Shown one piece after another: positions 47,418 to 58,300 of a stretch of DNA of 64,000 bases (position 1 is the first letter of the stretch; each line of letters opens with the position of its first letter). The stretch lies in contig MBPM02000024.1 in NCBI GenBank assembly GCA_001695595.3, positions 558,001-622,000 on the forward strand, written 5' to 3'. The notes under the pieces were generated by a model that did no database searches, was not told the DNA's origin, and saw only the letters and a program-made list of their open reading frames with translations. The DNA is from Plasmopara viticola. Its lineage: Eukaryota; Oomycota; Peronosporomycetes; Peronosporales; Peronosporaceae. The translations under genes were made by a program, and so were the position numbers.

Positions 47418-50400
47418 TCACCTCGAATCCGAAGCGCTGTTGCCTTCTGTAAAAGAAGCCTCGAATTCAACTGAAGTAAGAAAAGTGCCACTCGGCTCGG
47501 TCATCCATCCAAAGTCTTCGCGCAAGACAATGGAGTAGTAAGTCCAATGAGATGATGACGGGACGTGAAAAGAACCGAGCGCAATGGAAACCTGCGTTGC
47601 AACCCCGACCGTGCTCGTGCTCAAGATGGTCACTTGTCCTCGACGAAGACGTGGCGTTCGATTGACACTTGGTGCAAAAAGACGGTATTGAAGACGGCCA
47701 CCGTACGCAAGTTGCAACTTGGTGACAAAAGGCACCAAGGCTGCAAAGTGCCAAATGCTGGCAATTACGGGACCACAAGGAAAGGGAGGCAGCAAGTCGA
47801 GGCAACGTACCAGAGTGTGGACAGTCTAAGTGAGGAACGTCAAAGTGCCATTCCAGTACGAGGCCGTGACTAACCAGTCGAAGTGGCCACGCGACATCGT
47901 TCAAGAGCTCAGAGCGTGCCAACACCCGCGACCACACGTGGACATGTTGGACCTGACCTTGAACGCCGCTAGTTGCCACTGCGTTGCACTCTCCATCTTC
48001 AAACCTCGTAAACTCCGAGCTCGCACTGGCTTGGACGCGACCTTCTATTCCTTCTGTACACGTTGTCGTGGATGCACTAGAAAGCACGAGTTGACCAAGT
48101 ACCAACAACCCATTCGGCCACTTCGATACGGTCCTCCATCAAACGCAAGCCTCTCATTGTTGAAAAGTTGCACTCGACCAGCATCAGAAGTCCACGTGAC
48201 GGCGAGAAAATGCCAAGTATTGTCACTTGTTGATACAGTGACCAGTACGCTGAGGTCACTCGCTGCATTGTTATAGAGCTGTAGATTCGATGGAATGCAG
48301 AGGGCTAGTGGGACACTTGGGGCTTTTAAGAAGACACAGCGTACGAAAAGAGGCACGCATCAGAGTCCGTTTCCGTTGTCTTGACCCACAGCGACACTGT
48401 GAATGCCTGCAACGCAGATTTACCACAAAGAATGAGAAAAGAGGGCATATAGAGTCATCTACAAGTGCATTGTAGCTTCAAAGGCTCTGGACTTAAGCCG
48501 TAACAGAGGTATACACGTTCTCCAGAGCTCAAAGACAAGAGTGCAAAGCCGACCGTATTGGTATCAAGGACGTACGACAAGTAGGCATCGTCAAATTTGA
48601 ACAAATGTGGCGTCAAGAGGCTCAGGTTACTGCAAGGCGTGGCCGAATCCATGGCACTTGTCCATCCAACTCGGTCCCCGACAGCAAGATTTGTACCCAA
48701 AAGCGTAAAGCTCTTTTGTGTTTGCGCGACGGCAACATCCTTGGCTCCTGTATGCGATACTTTGGCACGAATTGGCCAATCGCAACCGAGATGTCGGGGT
48801 ACAATTGTAACCTTTCTTACCCGAATTTGCAGCAAAGCACTGGATTGAAATCGCTGTAAACTTAAAGAATGCTGCATTGTTGTCCTCCAAGGTAATTGTG
48901 TCTTCAGGTTCTAGAGTCACGGCATCGGTCAAAGTCGCCAAGTTACTTGAGCAATCTTTGTTTCCAACCAAAGTCCATCGGACAAGATCACCCTTGCTAA
49001 AACGAATTTACAACGTCAGCAACAGCGAATGGAAATGATCCTAACGTTCCAGGGAATTGCTGGATCATCTTCACACGCAGTCGAATGTCTTATAAAGCTG
49101 AAACGGCTCCATGTCAAATTGGTAGCACAGCACCACCATCATTACAGCAACAGCACCATCGAGATTAACAGTAGCAACGAGGTCGCCATCAATAAACCAT
49201 GCCCTTCGTTTCGAACTCATGCAACAGTTGCAGTGACTACACCGAAACGCTTCCTAGCTCAACAAAGCACACGATCATTTGATGCAACACCATCACCCAG
49301 GAACCTGAATCGCTTGGAAGAATTGACCACGACTACCCCATTACTTCCCTCGGAAATTGTGGTGATTGTGGCAAGGTCTTCCACTTGTACTTGATACGGC
49401 GGGTACACCATGAATGGTTTGTTTCCAAATTTGTAGCAAAGGCAAAACTTATATCCACTTTTTTCCTTTGGAAATGCAAAAGAAATGCGCGAATCGTTTT
49501 GAACGACACGAGTGTACGCATCTTTTAAAGTGCCAAGATTTAGAGATGGTACGACTGTGGCCCGTGTCGACGCATCTTGACAATCGGAGGCTGTGACAAT
49601 GGGTGCTGCATTCTGTAAAACATCCAGCTCTTTCCACCGTATTTGATCTCCAGCCAGAATTCCATTGCCATCAACTGTCCAACGTTTGCGACCGCAACCG
49701 TGGACGAGCCCACGGTGGCGCTCACCGACGTGATCTCTTTGACCGCTATGCTCGGCGAGGAATAGAGTTTAAACGGATTGGCACCAAACTTGTAACAGAT
49801 AGCAAACGGGAGTCCGACTTTTGACGACTGTGTGAACTTTACAAAAACCTCTCGGTTTGCATTGAGATATTGGATACCGATGCCTCCAACGTCGGACTGA
49901 CCCGTTGTAGACTCGCCGCAATCGGCGTCACTAGTTGTGCTTGCATCGACAAATTTGACAACGTCATTGCAAGCCAATGCAGCTCGAACGTTTTAAACAG
50001 GCCAACGACGGCTGTGAAAGGATCACCCGAGGTGGTAATACCTGTCACTGCTGCTACGATGGCACCTGTTGTAAGGCGATTGCTTTAATCAGTCACTCCT
50101 TTGTCAAGTGCAATTGTTCAAAGCGATGCAATTCCTTCTGCCATCACAAGAGGAGAATTGTAAACGCCCGTAAGCAAGACGAGGACGTCGGAGGCTTCAG
50201 CAAGATTCTCCAACACGAGGATGCTCATGTTATTTTGGCTGCAAAATGCAGTACCTGCCACAGGTGGGTGAAGAAATGTCACGTCGCAACTCGATGTAAT
50301 GACCCACTCAAACGGAAGTTTCACTACGATAGACCCTCCCACTTCCATTCGCCCAGTCGCTTGAAAGCCGACTCTTCCATTCCTGCAACGGGACCAGGAT

Positions 50401-52209
50401 TTTGAACGAGTGGTTGCCACGTAAGTGGACCCGTCAACGTGCCCTTAGTGATGGCGTTCAAACGAATTAATCCTGTCTTTACAATGCCACCGAGATGGTT
50501 TTGAATCACGGTGACGCCTGTGGCAGGTAAAGAGAAAGACACGGCGCTGTTTGGCATGCGCCATCCACCGGAAGGAAGAGTAATCACAATCAGGCTGCCA
50601 CTTGGAAGAGCTCCACTTGTTGTAAAGCTTATGCGCTGGTCACTCGGCATACTTGCACTGGTTGTATCAAGACTAGTCCACGCTTAAATGCCTGCTCGCG
50701 ATATGGCCATGATAGAGATTGTGCTAGATTCATCAATGATAATGTTGTCAGCAGCTTTCGTTGTAAGGTACGCATTGTACATGTGACGTTACGAAGCAGC
50801 AGTGTCACTTGTGTATACGACGAGCTCGACGTCAATCCATTCAGAGTCACAGTCATCAGCTCGATTGAGCAGATCCCACGTCACTGTACCGAAATCACCG
50901 AGACCGGGCGCGACAAACGTCGCTACACTAGTTGCTGCGAATTGCCACTCTGTATCAGGCAGCACAACATCAAATATCCCACCAGAAGCAACTTGGCCAG
51001 CAACGAAAAAGTCGAGACTCTGATCACTAGTGACTCCACCCCAAAGACGACTGCCCAAGATCGCTCCTGCCGTAATATGATCCATCTGTTGCAATGACTA
51101 GCTCCAGAGCAGCTTTCAGTGCATCCCTTGATGCTGTGGCTACGACTGTGTTTGGCACCTCAATGACGACAATAGGGGCGTTCCCTGTCGACTTTGCGTG
51201 TATATCCAAGCAAGTTGCACAATAATTTTGCAACTTACTTGAAGTATTCCGCTTGTCGTAAAAGTTACCACAACAATAGAAGTTATACCAAGATGCGGAG
51301 TCTCAGTACGCCACGTATTTTAGACTGTAGTGGTTGCGCTCAGTGTAAGTGCGCTTGGACCATTCAGCCTTTGACCCTTGGCATTTCAGCTCTCGATCGA
51401 AGCAGCGACAGGTAGTGGTCGTATTGATTGCGGCATTGCCATTGCTGTCCCTTGTAAACTCACCCGAGTCTTAAGCAAAATGGTCTCTGAAGTGATCAAC
51501 AAAATCAATATGATGGCATGTGTACGATTCCATGCGGCAGCAGCACTGGCACTAGATGGCGCCGTAACTGCAACGGATAGGATTGGCGCGGCTGCATCAT
51601 AGTAGCCAATTGGTAACAATTAAAAGACTACTGATACTTAGTCCAGCAGATGCTGTAAACGAAATTTCGATCGGGGAAGCGATCCCAGGGTGTGCCAATT
51701 GTGGAGTCAATACTGCATTGATGACCGTTCCCGGTCGATTGGTGACACTGGGACAACTCGCATGTTCGAGTAAGTTTGCATTCGCATCAAATGTCGTTCG
51801 AAAGGACCCGGTGGTACGTGTGCCTAGTTTAAGCACACTACAAAATCGTAAGGTCTTTAGAAGTTCAAGCAATACAAGAGTGTTTGCCTGGGTTTTCTAG
51901 ATATTGAACTTGCACTTGGTGATGACCTGCACGATACAATGTTATGGCTTGTCCATCTACTTCTCCCGTCCAAGTCGCGGATGCAGACAAGTCTACAAAA
52001 CTCACGCTATCAGAAAGCGAAGAGTCGATCGGTGCAACCAAAACCACAAATCCTCCGATCGGAACATCACATTCACCGTGAAGTTTAAGGAATAAATTGA
52101 CGCGACACCAGCGATCAGATTCGCTGCCTCCACAAAACCATCCAATAGCGTGGTACTCACAACGGTCACTCCACTGATTGCTGACAGACAGCTCATTTGA
52201 AGAGCTCAT
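47418..52209 (-). pseudogene. Large extracellular protein with repeated beta domains, laminin G-like and laminin IV-like parts; decayed multi-exon gene
   Basis: Readable peptide runs on the minus strand form one long protein. From 52.2 to about 49.5 kb are repeated domains of about 100 residues, with phrases such as VPIGGFVVLVAP, YLENPGK, SFTTSGALPSGSLIVITLP and FTLLGTNLAVGDRVGWTS. At 48.0-48.4 kb is a laminin G/concanavalin-like part (NTWHFLAVTWTSDAGRVQLF, then VQHVHVWSRVLARSELL). The end is a laminin IV (B)-like part (CGPVIASIWHFAA, LAYGGRLQYRLF). Some frame changes are plausible introns with canonical ends: 51824-51875, 51377-51463 (GTGAGT), 51185-51238 (GTAAGT) and 48748-48820 (GTAAGA). 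Others are damage: TAA at 51320-51322 and 50684-50686, and indels near 52090 and 50857 with no possible intron. It was probably a secreted or surface protein; the start is not certain. Confidence 0.65.
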
Positions 52210-52419
52210 TTGAAGCTCGTCGGTGTCACCCTTGCGCTTGTGATCTTCGCATGGAGACGAGAGAGAAAGGAGGAGAGAAAAAGAGCAAGTGCGTCAAGCC
52301 AAGGTGAAGAAGCGAGCACTGCATCGCCTCGGTCAGTCGTTCAAGCTACTGACCACCAGGCGGGGAACAGATCGGTGAACTTGACGGCTTCCGACCAACT
52401 AACTCATTGATTGGCTGAA

Positions 52420-52827
52420 ATGTTGCAAACTTCACGAATGCGACGAATTTCAACCACTCGCAAAGATTACGACGCACCCCCTCACGAGATGTCCGTCGCT
52501 CAAGTTACTCGCCTTACGAAGGAGCTCACGAGCTTAGGTGCCTCTCAACGCCCGTGCCTTTTGTAGCTGGTGTTTCTCATCCTTTCATGTCGTTGATGCG
52601 CTTTCTTTGTAGCACCTTGGGGCGTTCCTGGATCAATTCTAGTCGGCTGGATGGCGTGGCCGGCATTAACGCCTACTTTCAAAGAGGAGACGTTGGGGCT
52701 CAAGCCAACCACCGTCTCGCCTCCTGTGACTTCCAACTCGAACAAAGATGTCTTTCGCTCTTCTGGCAAGTACAAATTTGTCAAGAGCGAGATTGGCGAG
52801 CCTCCCGTTCTCGAGGAAGAAGAATAA
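52420..52827 (+). CDS. Small two-exon gene for a single-pass membrane protein, possibly mitochondrial, 110 aa
   Basis: This gene is visible only after splicing. Exon 1 is 52420-52537 and exon 2 is 52613-52827, with a 75-bp GT-AG intron and matching phase. The protein begins MLQTSRMRRISTTRKDYD, rich in Arg, Ser and Thr and lacking acidic residues for the first 15 positions, as in mitochondrial targeting sequences. A hydrophobic span PWGVPGSILVGWMAWPAL (residues about 41-58) follows, and the protein ends in an acidic EEEE tail. Length, presequence and a single membrane span resemble accessory subunits of respiratory complexes or small inner-membrane proteins, but I do not recognise the family. 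It starts about 210 bp from the laminin-type pseudogene (divergent) and ends 136 bp from the homeobox gene (convergent). Overlapping frames of about 100 codons on both strands are shadows. Confidence 0.72.
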
Positions 52828-52963
52828 GAGCGAAAGTTAGCCTTTGCTACTGAGTGAAACACGCTTTAAGACTTGAATGATACAAAGCTTAGGATTAACG
52901 TGAGGGGAGAGGTTACTTCAGAGAGCGTACAGATACACACGACGACAGGTTACACCATTCGAC

Positions 52964-53866
52964 TCAAGCGTCACTTTGCCGCAACATATAATCCACAAGA
53001 CAGCGTGGTTTCTTAGTATTCGCTCGATTGGGTTTCCAATGACGCTTGCGCATGTTGGCAAACCAATTGCGCACTTGCTGCTCTGCCAGCCCCGTCTTGT
53101 CGGCAATGTCCATGCGCTCGTCCGAAGACGGGTACGGGTTGTCCTTGTGCGCCAGGAACCACGCAATGAGAAACTCGTTGCTCTTTCGATTGATGCGCGA
53201 GCGTTTGCTCATGCTGCTCCCACTCGATAGAATCATACTCTGCGACAGCGCATCCGAACACTTGTCTTCAAATGGTGGCGAGATGGATGCAGCACTGCGT
53301 TTTTGCAACAGAGAGACGTATGGCCTCGTCTCTTGCTTGATCGGAAGACTCGTAGCGCTTTCCTCGATCGAGGCCACGGCGTCGACGCATGTCGCACAGA
53401 CGTATTGCCACAAGTGCCAATAGTATAGTAAAGCCTTGACCATCATGACGTCTGTTGGCGTGAGCTCGTACAGGGCAATGTCCTCCATAATTCGATGCCA
53501 TGGCATGCACATTCCTTGCAACTCTGCGTATTGATACGTCCTGGCCTTGGTCCAAAACGCTTCTTTCGACGTCGGTTCCTCGCAGTCGCACACGAGTGCA
53601 GCGAGGAGCTTGGCCGGCTGGGAGATCAGGGCCATGAGTTTGTGAGTGAGCGGCAGTAAGGCGTGGTCGGACATGGCCAATGTGGTCGCCCTTGTGTCCT
53701 CACTGATCGTCTCCTCCTTCTCCCAATTGTCCTCGCCTTTCGCGTCCACATGACACAAAGTTGGTGCAAATGTGACAAGAGAGACGTCGGAAACTGTCAA
53801 GGAAGCAGCTTGCGCCGATTTCTCTCGAGCGCGGCGGCGATAATTCATGCGATTGGGGAAGGTCAT
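52964..53866 (-). CDS. TALE/KN-class homeodomain protein, 300 aa
   Basis: The C-terminal third (about residues 218-278) is a homeodomain of the TALE/KN type: RKSNEFLIAWFLAHKDNPYP, SSDERMDIADKTGL, then QQVRNWFANMRKRHWKP. The NPYPS insertion in the helix 1-2 loop and WFxNxRxR in helix 3 are diagnostic. It binds DNA as a nuclear transcription factor. The N-terminal part starts MTFPNRMNYRRRAREK, basic and perhaps a nuclear localisation signal, and residues 75-190 are predicted mostly helical without a recognised MEIS/KNOX domain. The gene is intronless in this reading. The start is the first ATG of the open frame; the upstream bases are open in another frame that ends at a TGA overlapping this ATG. 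Confidence 0.88.
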   Translation of the reverse strand: MTFPNRMNYRRRAREKSAQAASLTVSDVSLVTFAPTLCHVDAKGEDNWEKEETISEDTRATTLAMSDHALLPLTHKLMALISQPAKLLAALVCDCEEPTSKEAFWTKARTYQYAELQGMCMPWHRIMEDIALYELTPTDVMMVKALLYYWHLWQYVCATCVDAVASIEESATSLPIKQETRPYVSLLQKRSAASISPPFEDKCSDALSQSMILSSGSSMSKRSRINRKSNEFLIAWFLAHKDNPYPSSDERMDIADKTGLAEQQVRNWFANMRKRHWKPNRANTKKPRCLVDYMLRQSDA

Positions 53867-54107
53867 TTTCGCAACTGAAGGAAGCCCCGGGACTCCATCG
53901 ACTCGACGAGTTGCACGGCCTCGTCACCACTGGTGTGATTGGTCGAATGGCTTGCTCTGCGACGCTGCGGATCTGCGTTAACGTCTATGTCGACGCAAAG
54001 ACTTTTTGTAGATGCTTCTCGACGTGGAGGCGTAACAAGTAGCCAGCACTCGAGTAACCGCCATCAAAGGCCATGAGCAGTGGGGCAGTGCTGATTGTCC
54101 ACATCAT
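53863..54107 (-). other. Possible small coding segment upstream of the homeobox gene
   Basis: A frame from ATG 54105-54107 reads MMWTISTAPLLMAFDGGYSS and stays open for 40 codons to a stop at 53985-53987. In another frame the adjoining bases read DIDVNADPQRRRASHSTNH and continue to QLVESMESRGFLQLRK, ending at a TGA (53863-53865) that overlaps the homeobox ATG. Together they look like one frameshifted or spliced short coding region, or a conserved leader with upstream ORFs. There is no recognised domain and no clear splice sites. Confidence 0.3.
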
Positions 54108-55349
54108 TGGCTATTGATGAAGGAGTTTGGTGGCGACAACGTTAGAAATTGGAGTCAATACCAGGTCCTTTTTAGGGGACTGAGGTCATGGCACTATGAT
54201 CTGGTGATCTTTTCCTCCTAACGTCGAGTATATTGGGGCACAATTCTTCTCGCAGGGTTTATAAGAAAATGGCAATAATGACAAAGACCAACAAATCGAA
54301 TGCTTTGCTCTCCACAAAACGGAAAAGGTTTGACACTCGATGCATTTCTTCTACTTTTTCGTTACTCTTTAGAGCGTTTCATTGCTTTATTGCATTGCGA
54401 AAGCAGTACGAACAAAGTCGAGCAAGAAAACTTATGGGACCACGTTCGATGTGATGAATGTCAGGCGCGTCTGCTTGACGAGTCAAGACGTTAACACCAC
54501 TCACACGACAAATATAATCCTGAACCATAGCAAGTTGTTCATTGTTATCATGTAAACTTTCCTGTGTTTCACGCGACCACTCGAGCCTAAGTTTGCTTGC
54601 TTTGCACACATTGTAAAAAAAGATCAAGAAGGCTCACAAACTGCTTGAGCAAATAGAAGATTGACCACAGATTTGACTAGAAGTCTCAATCGTTTCATGC
54701 TACGGATAAGACACACTTCTTTAGCTTTAGAGTATACTGCCGTGTCATTAGGCTTCGCAAATGTGCATCGCTACCAATGAAAAAGGCGATCGGTCGTTGA
54801 GCAAGTGACTTTACCATTGCTTTAAGGTTTGGTAAAAATTTAATGAGAATTTGTTCTGACCTAAGTTGATTGCAGCATTTCAAATGGTGTGGACCTAAGT
54901 ACAGCACTACCACAAGATTGAGACACCCGCTAAGCGATGATCGTGAAGTTTTTGAACGTTTGCAAGGCAAGTAGCTTTTATTGTGTTTCAATTGGCAATG
55001 GAGGTGTTAAGAGCAATTTGTGAGAGGCTACTGTTTAGTTGACCTTCACTTTAAACGGAAGTACACGACATTGACAGCAATACACTTTGCTGTAATCATC
55101 TCTCTAAACATTATTAAGTCACGCCGTATTGAAAGAATCTTGGCAGCGCAACGCAAAAAGATGCGATCACAAATCGTGACAAGAAGCTCTCTCTTACGAG
55201 CTCGCGTGTTTTTATGTTTCCTTGCATAAGGATACACCAAGTGATCGAGTATCCATACGTTTCAAAGTAAATGTGAAACGTCGCTTATGGTCTCTGTCGT
55301 GTTTAAAGGCTGGTCTGGCGTCAAGCGTTATAGTTGTGGCACTATTTAA
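54108..55349. other. Intergenic stretch
   Basis: This is AT-rich sequence with short frames on both strands (longest 98 codons, 54695-54991 minus), none recognisable. It separates the homeobox and Sfi1-like genes, which are transcribed away from each other, so it should hold both promoters; no initiator could be placed with confidence. Confidence 0.4.
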
Positions 55350-58300
55350 ATGCCGACAAATTGGTCCACATCCTCCAAGCAACACACCATAAGGTATCCA
55401 TCTCAATCTCGGCAAGATCGTGACTCTTCCCCGCCTTCTCCAGAACCGTCCTTTGACGATGACTGTATCGAGTATGCAAGAGGCATCGCTCCACAAACTC
55501 GATTAGGTTATCGCCAGAACACCTCTATAAAGGTGCGTGCTTTTACCATAGCATGCGATCCGTAATCAGTTTGAGCTCATTTATGGTTGTGCATGATGTA
55601 AGAATGGTAACAAGAAAATTGATCGAGGAAGGGACCGATCTTGTACCAACCTTGATCGAGACAAGACTGTGAGAATTTTGCCATGAAGGTTGAATAATCA
55701 AGCACTCTGAATACTGAACAAGTGGTTGTGGTTTCATGCATCTAGCTAACATCGCTGGACATTTTGTTACCGAACGAAACGAGACGTAAGAAAAGCAAGC
55801 GACTTTATTCGCCTCTATCCAATGCCTCTAGTGAAAACTTTGTGACGACCATGAATGAAGACGACCAGCAAGTATTTATTGCACTCTTTTTCTGGAAAAT
55901 GAAAGTGAGCAGAGCTCATTTCAAGGCATGGAAGTGGGTAGTGTTTTCTCTTCGTCCATCCCTATCGCAAACACATTCTCCAGGCTCAATGAAGGGGCCT
56001 CGAAATTCGAATCTTTACCCACCACGACGTAATCTCATACTGAAACGGCATACAGATTCGTCAAGTGCCGAAGAAGTGGCAAAGGACCACAGCCGAGTGA
56101 ACATTGGGCGCCTCAGTCCCTTGAAAAAGTTACACGTTGATAAGCTAGACTCAAGCAGCATCGACAGAAAAGCTTCTTTGAACTCCAACCACGATAGTAA
56201 AGGCGCTCACTTTACCGAAAAACGTCGTCAGCTTAAAATGGACCTTCGTTTGGCGTACTTTTGCTTTAGTCAGTGGAAAATCAACTCGGATACATGCAGA
56301 CAGCGGAGCGTGCATCAACTTGTTCAAGCGGATACATTCCACAATGAGAAACGGCTTACTACTTTCATGCGAGTATGGCGCGATGGCACTCAATATCTGC
56401 AACAAAGGAGACAATCATTGAGCGATGCAAACACGTTTCATCAGAAGCGTGTCAAACGTACTACTTTCTATCGACTACAATATCACTGTCGACATAACCG
56501 AGAACTTGTTCGCAGGCAGGAAATCCACGCAATTCAGCAAAGACGTTTTGTATTCCAACGCTGGCGTCGATGTGTCCGACAAACACAAAGGTGTCGGTGC
56601 TTCGTGGCAAAGTGGAGACGCAATCATCTCCAGCTCGTACTAAAAAGGTTTCAAAGGGGATTTGATAGGGCAAAGCAAGACCGCTTGCAGTATAATGATG
56701 CTGTTTTTCATCATGAAAAGTATATCCAGACATTAACCTTTCAAAGGTGGCAGAAGGCAACATTTGAGGATCGAATGTACCTGCTGTCGGTCACTTATAG
56801 TATGCGAATTAGTCTGTCGAGTGGCGTTCGAAAGTGGCGACGCTTTCTCACAGATCATCGCGTGAAGTTTCAAAAAGTGGTACTTGCCGATTATTTTCAG
56901 TATCGAAATGCTGTCCAATGGGCATTTCAAGACTGGCAGCGATTTCTAAGCATGAAGCAACGATGCAAGCGGATCTTTGCCAGGCTGCGAGGGTCTCATG
57001 AGCAGTACATACAAGTGCACTGTATCCACAAACTACAAGCTTTTGCTCATGCCACTCAAATCCTGCGACGTCAAGGGAAGATGGCCAACGAAAAGTATCA
57101 GCTGCAGATTATTGCGCGCACTTTTCATTCCTGGACCCGTTCGGCACGAAAGTCGGCAGCCTTGAGCAAGTTTGGTCAAAACGTCAATGCAAGAAAGCTT
57201 GCCAAGGTTTTCTTGGACTGGCAAACGCAAACTACAGCTTGCCATAGCCTTCGAGCTAAGCATGGCATCGTTGCAAAGCGCTGGCGCGATCGCATCCTCA
57301 AACAAATTATTCAAAAATGGCTCAGGAGGCTACGAATTCAGGTGTTCGAAACGAATCGTGCGCGTAGGCAGCAGACTTTGACCGTTGGGCTGCACTTTAG
57401 TGCGTGGCAAGCTTGGAGCACGAAGAATCGATTCTGGCGTGAAAGTGTGAAGCAACAGCGTTTACGCAGCGAACGAGGTCTTTCTCAACAAGTGCTTCGT
57501 CAATGGAGTGGAGTGATTTTACGAAAACGGTGTCTTAGACGACTTGGCAAACTTTTTCGGAAAAAGCAGACTCGACAACGGAAACGGTTGATTTTTCGCT
57601 TGTGGCGAGTGCAAATGCAAGTTTGTGTGGCAACTCGAAAGCAAGATCGAGATCGAGCTTGCTTATCACTTGCGGGGTGGAAGCAAATTTGCCGCAATCG
57701 CACAGAGAAGAAGAGTACTATGGCCATGGTAGGCCACTACTATCGTAGACGCAGGTACGCACTAGCTATCAAAGTGTGGTCTTCATTTGCAAAAAGGACT
57801 TTGGGCTTTCGAAGAGCAGAGAGAAAAGCGCGCTCGATATACTTTCGTCGGCTATTGATCAAGACTCTTCGGTACTGGGGCATTGCTGCGACAACTTGTC
57901 GTCGACGGGTAGACGTTTTAGTGTACCGACAACAGCTTCGAGACGAGAAAAAGCTGCATCATTGTTTGCAGGCGTGGCACTCTCTCGTACAAAGGCAAAG
58001 GGAACGGAGACGACAATACCGGATAGCGTTTGACTTTCAAAGGATTGGTCGCCAACGTCGCTTGTTTTTCGCGTGGCTTGAAGGTATGCAAGTTTATCGC
58101 ATGTTGACAGAGAAGAGATGGCTCGCTGTAGACTGGCATACGAAAGGGTTACAAGCGAAGGTTCTTCACGCCTGGCGCGGATTCACGCAGCGATCAAGTC
58201 AGCGTCAAAGAACGTGGTGGTTGACACAAGAGACGATGAAGCAGAAGCGTTTGCGCTCTTGTGTTACTCGGTGGTCCAGCTTTTGCTTGAAATGCCAGCA

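Noticed and set aside
50683..50771. A possible intron (gt...ag) that would remove the TAA at 50684-50686 in the laminin-type gene
   Set aside because: The bases inside it read NIIIDESSTISIMAISRAG in the frame that continues after the stop, matching the repeat pattern of the protein, so they look exonic and the TAA looks like a real lesion.
52545..52862. Minus-strand 105-codon and plus-strand 99-codon frames at the same place
   Set aside because: Both overlap exon 2 of the small spliced gene in wrong frames; the joined frame has a better start, membrane segment and splice sites.
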